Part shown: one piece after another, positions 57,187 through 64,000 of the stretch
How positions within the stretch are numbered: position 1 is the first letter of the stretch
How the letters are laid out: each line of letters starts with the position of its first letter
Source: Ascaphus truei
Taxonomy: Eukaryota > Chordata > Amphibia > Anura > Ascaphidae
Direction: 5' to 3'
DNA: 64,000 bases
Assembly: GCA_036426205.1 (NCBI GenBank)
Contig: CM071573.1
Coordinates: 72,824,580-72,888,579, forward strand
Notes under the pieces: generated by a model
Database searches by the model: none
The model's input: only the letters and a program-made list of their open reading frames with translations
Told to the model about the DNA's origin: nothing
Program-made: the position numbers and the translations under genes

Positions 57187-57285
57187 AGGGGTAGCAACGC
57201 TAGTCTCAAGGGCTAACGAACATGTCAGGTTTTCGGTGATTTCCCTGCTTTGCAGGTGGCCCATCAGGGGCTTAGATTTATGACG
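57187..57285. mobile_element. Partial hAT-like MITE, copy 5
   Basis: CAGGGGTAGCAACGCTAGTC, then CATGTCAGGTTTTCGG, TTCCCTGCTTTGCAGGTGGC and CATCAGGGGCTTAG is the left half of the family at 18396 and 32901. It ends abruptly. Confidence 0.6.
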
Positions 57286-57653
57286 GACTGGGCCCAAATA
57301 AAAGGTTAATACATCTACTCGCTTCCCCCATTGTTACACATGGGATTTAAGGACCCCAACATGACTATCCACATTTCTGTTTTTTTCTAATAAACTTCTT
57401 TACTGTACTCGTATAAGCCTTTCGTCCTGCTTGTGGGTTACTGGGGATTACCTTGAAAAATGTGTGATCTGCAAGAGTTTGGGTGACACTATGGTCCGGA
57501 TTATTATTGTGAACAGACATACTTTTGGGGTATGAATGGGAAAAAATGGAGACTTTTTTGTCAAAGGTGTGTCTGGAAAGAACTCAGGAAGATCATTTTC
57601 ACAGCTCTTAATGAAAAAGTTGTGTGGCCTTTAAAAGAGGCAGTGCAATAAAT
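57286..57653. other. No gene recognised
   Basis: Non-coding spacer between two MITE sequences. Confidence 0.5.
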
Positions 57654-57817
57654 CAGTGTTCGACAAACTAACATTGCTCGCCCCGGGCGAGAGTGAATTT
57701 AACAGCTGCAACGCAGGGCAGCTCTCGCCGCAGCCAGCACACGTTTGGTACTAGGTGGCGAGAGAGTAGATTTGTTGTGTGGCGAGTAGATTTTTTGGTG
57801 GATTTGTCGACCCACTG
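57654..57817. mobile_element. Short MITE with CAGTG termini
   Basis: Begins CAGTGTTCGACAAACT and ends GATTTGTCGACCCACTG, inverted over ~13 bases. Inside, CTCGCCCCGGGCGAGAG and a repeated GGCGAGAGAGTAGATTT / GGCGAGTAGATTTTTT. The termini fit a hAT-like element, but the flanks do not show a clear duplication. Confidence 0.6.
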
Positions 57818-59909
57818 GCATATTATAAAGATAACAAATGTTTTAAGAAAATCATCACTTCGGCTGTTCTAGTTAATGGACTGTCACAAGCAGCAGCTAA
57901 ACATTGGGATATTTTACAACCAGGTTAATTTACTCCAAGGATTAAATACTAACGACTGCTTACCTCGCTATACCAGCATCACCAAGGGTATTATATGTGG
58001 AAAGAGCACGCAATTTAGTAGAACTGCGCAACACGGGGTGCCACGTACAGTCGCTGTTAATGTAGTAACTCCGGAGCGCTAAGAAGGCAAAGGGTAGAGT
58101 AAGATAGTGGTGTAATGGATGAGTGCATCCAGAGCGGGAGTCTGTAATGTATTATTTATACCATGCTTTTATCTTTCTTCAATAATAAAAAAAAGCAACA
58201 CCTCTAAGGGAGAAACAATAAATCGTCCATAAAACTCGGGCGGAATATGGACTGTGGAATTGTAAGAATTGTGTACAAACACCTATTCCTTACACATACG
58301 ATGTAGCCATATGGATGTCTAAGCACGTGGGACAAGCTGTGGGGAAACACGACCAACAGCTTTGTCCGGACGACGAGTAGTAGATAGAAATGCTGAAGGG
58401 GGTTCGATCCGAAATTTCAGCATCTATAAGCTTAATATATGTGTGTCTGCTAACCTCCCTAGTTCATCTTATTGAACAGACAAATTTGCAAGCTGTTGCA
58501 CACAAGAAAGATTATGCAAATGATGTGATTAAAGATATTAAGCGAGATATGAATCAACTGCATGCATAGCATCGTTTATTCTAAAATGACTTTGCTGTGT
58601 AAACCCAACGTTACCTGTACACAGCATAACTACCGAATCTGTGGAATTTAGAATACAGATTAATTAATAATACACTTGCACCAATGTTAAATTAATTATT
58701 TGAGGGTGGTATTTGACAATTCATTTTACAGTATTTAAAAGTGACCTTCAAAGTACCATTACGCATGTACAGGTATTCTGCTCCTGAATTTCTGAGCCCA
58801 AGGTGTAGTTGTGCACTCATTAGCATTTATAAAACGTAGCTGCAAGACAGGTTTTAGAGTTAGTCGGTTGCAGTATCTTTGGTTGTCTCAAAAAAAGCAG
58901 GTTAATTAACTTGCAACCATTTCAGGTCAGTAGTAAGACATTAAGAATCATCGGCCTGTGTAATAAACTTGTTGAGATCACTCCACAGGTACGCTCCTCT
59001 CTTCCTCAGAGTGAAGGCCTCTCAGCCAATGTCTTATTATTCAAACCACCTTGGAACTAACTACTAGTCACTAACATTGTTTTTTTTAGTCATCTATATT
59101 GAACAATGTCAAAGGATTCTACCATGACTCGGGGGGAGGTACGATATCTGTACACTCTGCCCGCCCTACTCTACTACACCTTCATAGTGAGTCAATGAAA
59201 ATCATTTGTGTGTGGTCTCTCCACAGTAAATCCATGCTGCCGAGGGACTGGTAAACTAGGGGATTCAGATATTAGATATGTTATTGATCCAGGTGGGACA
59301 AAAATATAATTTTTTCTTTTCCCAGGGCATTTAATATTATTTTCCTAGAGAAAAAAGGCGTGCTTGGATACACTACTTACGCTCTAAAAAAAATCACTAC
59401 CTCTTTGGCAACGTATTTTCTCTAAATACACACATACCTGGATTGAAGCATTTCATCTTCTTATCCTGGATCTATTTCATGTGTAACCATTTCTAAAACC
59501 TGCTCCATTAACATTGCCAGGCCTTATATTCATGGTCAGCTGTACCTTTCAAGACTAAATACAAGAAATATGCAATAGTACAAAGTAGCTTCAGGTGTGA
59601 TCTATTACTGTGGTATGGTTGCCCTTTTTTTTCAATTGACTTGTAGATGTGAATAAAGCATGTTGCAATGAATTATTCTCGGATGGGGGCCCTGGGGAAG
59701 GGGACAAGGAAGTCTACAAGGCAGCTGCTTGTTCTTTAGATTAGAGCACTTTCAAAGTGAGAGAAAAAAAAATCAAACCACACAGCCAGCTTTGGATCCA
59801 TCAGGACTCAACTATTTATTACTTTTGTTGAACTTGTGTGATATCAGAGCTCTCCACAGATTTTCAAGAGAATACATTAGCACTCTATGCCATCTTGGAT
59901 AGCTGAGCC
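57818..59909. other. No gene recognised
   Basis: About 2 kb of AT-rich DNA without recognisable repeats or domain-bearing frames. The short frame at 57876-58082 shows no known domain. Confidence 0.5.
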
Positions 59910-60460
59910 GATTTTACACCCGCGGTATTTTAGCCACATAAAAGCTGTGAAGCAAGATTGTCTGGTCTGCCTTGGAAAAGTTTGGGGCGGCTAGCAGAGG
60001 AGACAGCGAATTTTTAAAATTGGCGAATATTAAAAAGAGTTTTTGGAGGTTTGAATCTCCATATGCAGGAAAAGTGCGAATTTCTGCTATGGTTTTAACG
60101 GATGGTTTCTGTGGGGCGAGTGTAATTGGCGAGATGCGCGTTTCAGACAATGTGTTTTAAAACAAAATTCGCGCCTTTTTTTCCCTTTGCAAGTGGCGAG
60201 GCAAACGGAAGACAATGCGCCATTTTATATGCGCGAACGCCGCTAGATGAGTCGCGCCTATCTGCATACGGATATTTTTAAACTGGCGAGATTGAGGTGT
60301 CATCGCCAGCCGCGAGGCGGTAAGTGGAGTTGTTAGGTACAAAATAGAAAAGAAAAATTGGCGCGTTTTTCGGAACTCGCCATTTTCGTATGCGCGTTTC
60401 TGCCAGATTTTCTCAAAAAATGGCGAATTTCGAACTAGCGGCTGCTCTCTGCATAGGCCC
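59910..60460. repeat. GGCGA-word-rich block with a Harbinger-like right end
   Basis: The words GGCGAAT, GGCGAG, CGCGCC and AATTCGC recur on both strands through the block. The right end read on the minus strand is GGGCCTATGCAGAGAGC, similar in start to the GGGCCTCATGCAGTAAG termini of the 10514-17820 element. A matching left end is not clear. Probably a decayed MITE. Confidence 0.5.
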
Positions 60461-62503
60461 TTGATCTAATATCAACTATGCCAGCAACATAATTTCGGTG
60501 GTCAAGAAATATATAGTTCAAATAAATAACGTATCTGAAAAACAATAGAAACTACGAAAGTGGTGAAAAACATCCGGTAATTGACATTTGATATGACATC
60601 CTTACATTAAACAGTGCAATCTATTATTGTAAATGTGATTAGATATGTTTTGCTTGGCAAATTATTATGAATACATTCAATAAGGTATGTGCTTGAAAGG
60701 GATCAGTCACTGTGTATTTGTAAAAAACTCGTAAAATGATACCAATCTCCTTAGTCACGACATATACTCCTTTATCTTATTATTGTGTATTTATATATTT
60801 AATTATTATTAATTATTATTTATTATTATTAGACCAAATCTCGTATCAACAGTTTTCTTCACAAATTCTCCACAGCGGATATTGTCAATCATGGGGATTG
60901 GGAATGTCGGACTTTGGTTCTTCTTAATCCATCGATTTCGAAAATGTTGATTAATGAAAATGAATAATGGAAACAATGTACATGAATAGGTCAAATTTGT
61001 TGTTATTTCCCCAGAAGCTTTTGTCTTGGCAATTTTAAACTTCTGGAAGTGCTGGTCTGAAAGAGCCGTGGCCTTTATGTGGTCATCAGCAGTAAACTAG
61101 AAGACCCTTGACTCAAGCCATGCAAATATATATATACGCTGTTAGGAATTTAGGGATTTGTAAGCTTTAAGAGAAAAAAGCTGTCTAGGCTAAAAAAGTT
61201 TTGTAAATCGGCAGGCAAGAAGGCTATGGGGCCATTAAAATGGACATGAAGCAAAAGGTGACATGGTGTGCTCATTTGCATGTCATTTCCAGAATCCTGG
61301 GCTGCAGTGGAAAGAGTAGTATTCTAAGAGATAATGGGAAGAGCGAAGAGGGGTTACAGACCGTGTAAGGTGCTACAAGTGATTATTTTGATTTGCTAAA
61401 CATGAACCGTCAATAATAGGAAGAGTTTGCAAACACTAAAAATAACATCATCATGAATTTCCAGCTCCTATCGTTCTCATACAGTAGGCATCCCTTTTCT
61501 AATGCGCCGTATTGTCAGCAGGAAGGCAAGGTCACAACCAAGGATAAAGAAGATGATAATAGTCAAAGTTTTCTAATTCTTTCACTGAAACACGACTGGT
61601 TGTGCTTATGCTAACTGAGGAATCGACCAATGCGTCTGATATAGATTTTATGCTAGTAGTGCTTGGTAATTTTGATTCCAGTCGTACAGTCCAGTAGGTT
61701 CCTTTTAAAATAAGTTCAATATCAAGATGTCATGGATATGTTTTCTTAAATATTATACTGTATAGAGTTATCTTAATAAAACTATTCCTATACTTCTTAT
61801 ATTGTCTGTAAATAATTTTGAGAGAGAACGCACATTCCAGTTGGTGAAGTGGAGTGTTCATATGTCAGCCTCTGTATTCATTACAAATACGGAACCTGAT
61901 CATCCTTAGCACATTTCATATCCATATATTATTATTTTTAAAAGTCTTAGTAAGTTACGGTTAGACACTGATTCAATGTGGGCGTAAGTCACATGTGGCA
62001 AACACATTATGTGTTTGCTATCTTTTTGCACATACACATTACAAGAAATGTAGGAAGTTAGAGTTTAACAATATGTCGTCTAAGAATTTAATTTATTTGT
62101 ACTTAATTCGTGGACAAATCTATTAACTAATTATCCTCTAAGTCCCATCAAATTCATATAACTAAAAATGGATTCAGCCTATGTAATACTGTATATTTTC
62201 TTTTAAAACTTGCGCGGAAAAACACAGTTTTTTTGTTTTAGCAGGGACTATCCAGTGATGATCATTTATGTGGGTTTGGAAAGTTTAGAATTTCAAGCAA
62301 GATATTATATGACATATTTGAACTATATTTTACATTGATGTGATATCATACTAAACGTTGTCATAAGGTTATTTGTTATGCCGATGTCTAAAGCACAGAT
62401 GTCCATTGCTGGACAAGCTACGATGCGAATTTTTATGAGGCAAACGAAACCTGTTTAAGCTTGGGAAACACTTGGAAACATTGTGGAAAATAGCACGATT
62501 GTA
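60461..62503. other. No gene recognised
   Basis: About 2 kb of AT-rich non-coding DNA with a short TTA/ATT run near 60,800. No coding frame with a domain. Confidence 0.5.
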
Positions 62504-62684
62504 CAAGGTGGTCACACGCAGTCCTCAAGAGCCACAACCAGCCAGGTATTAAGATATCCTGTATTAGCACAGGTGGATCAATCAAAAGGAGCCGAGCCAC
62601 TGATTGAGCCACCTGTGCGTGAAGCAGGGAGGATCTGAAACCTGAGCTGTTGGGGGCTCTGGAGGACTGAGGTGGCCATCCTTG
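62504..62684. mobile_element. hAT-like fold-back MITE, copy 6
   Basis: Ends CAAGGTGGTCACACGCAGTC and, on the opposite strand, CAAGGATGGCCACCTCAGTC. Body with GCACAGGTGGATCAATC and GATTGAGCCACCTGTGC. No clear target duplication is visible. Confidence 0.78.
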
Positions 62685-62691
62685 TTATATA

Positions 62692-63928
62692 GAAAAAGAA
62701 TACCGGCGCCACAAAGAATACAGGAAGTCCAACCAGTAGGGACGTCCAAATGGAGTACGAATACAACTGTGATAAGGAATCTTATCAAACGACGGCAATA
62801 TGTGGGACAAAAGAAAAAAACAAATTATGGTGCAGTATGACCAATCACTGAGGCTATAAATATTGACAGGACTAACAACACAAGAAAAACAAGACAATAG
62901 TACAGCCGAAAACATCACTAGCCAAGCTCCAATAAGAAAACAAAGCTAATCTTATATGGGATACTAGGAGGGTTATAGATATAACACGCATCCGGCGGTA
63001 AAAGTGAAACCACTACTCACAAGATGATGGGACCACTACAGGCAACAAGCGGAATCGTGCTGGTGGGCTTCCAAGAGGGCGAGCCGGAGCCGCTCTCACT
63101 GGCGTCCCCACGTGACAGGTGGAAAGTTGAGTCACACGAATAACGGGATTTCTGGGCGGATTGTGGATTGTCGCGCACACGATACTCCCACCGATGAAGT
63201 TCCTCCTTCGCTTATTTGCGCGCGGCTACACCACGGCTTCACTTGCGAACTGCCATCTACCTCCACGGGCCAGGACAAGGCTCTAAAAAAACTCAAACTT
63301 CCCGACGCGTTTAGTGTTTTTAGAGCGCTGTAGGGCCCCGTGGAGAGATTGCAGTTCAGCAAGTGGTAGCCGTGGGTAGCGTGGAAGATAAGCGAAGGAG
63401 GAGGGGAAGAGGAAGGAACGTCAGCGTTGGAGTATCGTGTTGTGGCGCGAAGTCACATCCGCCCGGAAATCCTGGTCATTCGGGTTGACTCACCTCCACC
63501 CCTGTCACGTGGGGACACCAGTGAGAGCGCGCCCCCGGTTCGGTCGCCATTTGGGAGCCCCGACACCAGCAAGATTCCAGCTTGTTGCCTTATTTGTCCA
63601 GATGATTGTGAGTAGGTTTCCAAGTTTACCCTCCGGTGCGTGTTATATCTATAACCCTCTAGTAGCCAGTAAACAAATGAGCTTGTTTTATTATTGAGCC
63701 TGCTAGTGTCGTTTTCGTCTGTTTCGTCTTTGTGTGTTAGTCTGTCAATATTTTATAGCATCCGTGATGGCATACTGCACATAATTTGTTTTTTTCTTTT
63801 CCCACATATTGCACGTTCGTTGATGTGAGAGTTCCTTCAATCACCAGTTGATATTAGACTCCATTTGGACTGTTCACCTTTGTGGCTGGACTTCAATTCT
63901 TTGTGGCCGCGGTTATCCTCTTTTTCCT
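62692..63928. mobile_element. 1.2-kb fold-back, arms ~600 bp, axis near 63,310
   Basis: GCGCCACAAAGAATACAGGA at 62704 matches its complement near 63,890. ATATGTGGGACAAAAGAAAA at 62800 matches near 63,800. GGCGTCCCCACGTGACAGGT at 63102 matches near 63,510. ATTTCTGGGCGGATTGTG at 63148 matches near 63,460. The axis holds CCCGACGCGTTTAG, reminiscent of the ACGCGTTTC word in the PLE hammerhead-like motifs, so a PLE origin is possible but unproven. Arm frames show no known domain. Confidence 0.75.
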
Positions 63929-64000
63929 AGTTCCCTGACGACTGACTGTCAGTATTTACTGGGCTGCAGTGTTTTCCACACATTTAAGCTGTATTATTAT
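63929..64000. other. Window end, nothing recognised
   Basis: Short non-coding remainder after the fold-back. Confidence 0.5.

Overview
This is a stretch of vertebrate nuclear DNA with no recognisable host protein-coding gene, rRNA or functional tRNA gene. The repeat mix points to an amphibian, most likely a frog: Penelope-like retroelements, an RTE/BovB-like LINE, Tc1-type and other Tc/mariner transposons, Harbinger-like and hAT-like fold-back elements, MIR-like tRNA SINEs, a Ty3/gypsy remnant and many TA microsatellites. The species is an inference. Every recognisable reading frame is a piece of a mobile element, and nearly all are broken.

Region by region. 1-1.3 kb: unremarkable DNA plus one dispersed repeat. 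1.4-6.1 kb: two Penelope-like element (PLE) copies lying head to head, forming a palindrome with arms of about 1.9 kb, followed by another PLE terminal fragment. 6.1-7.5 kb: a Tc1 transposon, minus strand, right end truncated. 7.5-8.7 kb: a 5'-truncated BovB-like reverse transcriptase. 8.7-10.5 kb: more PLE sequence, including a GIY-YIG nuclease remnant. 10.5-17.8 kb: a 7.3-kb fold-back transposon with GGGCC termini and a TTA target duplication (PIF/Harbinger-like). It carries an inverted array of ~460-bp repeats and a large palindrome centred near 14,999. 18-20.5 kb: a hAT-like MITE and single-copy-looking DNA. 20.5-30 kb: tandem repeats, a decayed Tc/mariner transposase with a possible intron, an unrecognised decayed coding region and a 350-bp tandem duplication with polyadenylation signals. 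30-40.4 kb: hAT-like MITEs and two LTR-like blocks. 40.4-42.5 kb: a fold-back with a 26-bp minisatellite, then a PLE fold-back. 44-50 kb: hAT and TA-flanked MITEs, a gypsy remnant split by a MITE, two SINEs and low-complexity DNA. 51-52.4 kb: PLE terminal fragments. 53.3-55.5 kb: a 22-bp minisatellite. 55.5-62.5 kb: mostly featureless. 62.5-63.9 kb: a hAT MITE next to another fold-back of about 1.2 kb.

Two themes recur. First, fold-back structure occurs at every scale from ~130 bp to 7.3 kb. Second, short motifs of the form CTGAnGA / short stem / CGAAAC occur in PLE-like fragments across the window. They look like decayed hammerhead ribozymes, which PLE termini are known to carry. Several insertions are nested: a MITE inside gypsy RT, a dispersed repeat inside an AT-rich array, and probably the Harbinger-like element inside PLE sequence. 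Differences between repeat copies are rich in single-base indels, so the reading frames may be affected by sequencing error as well as decay.
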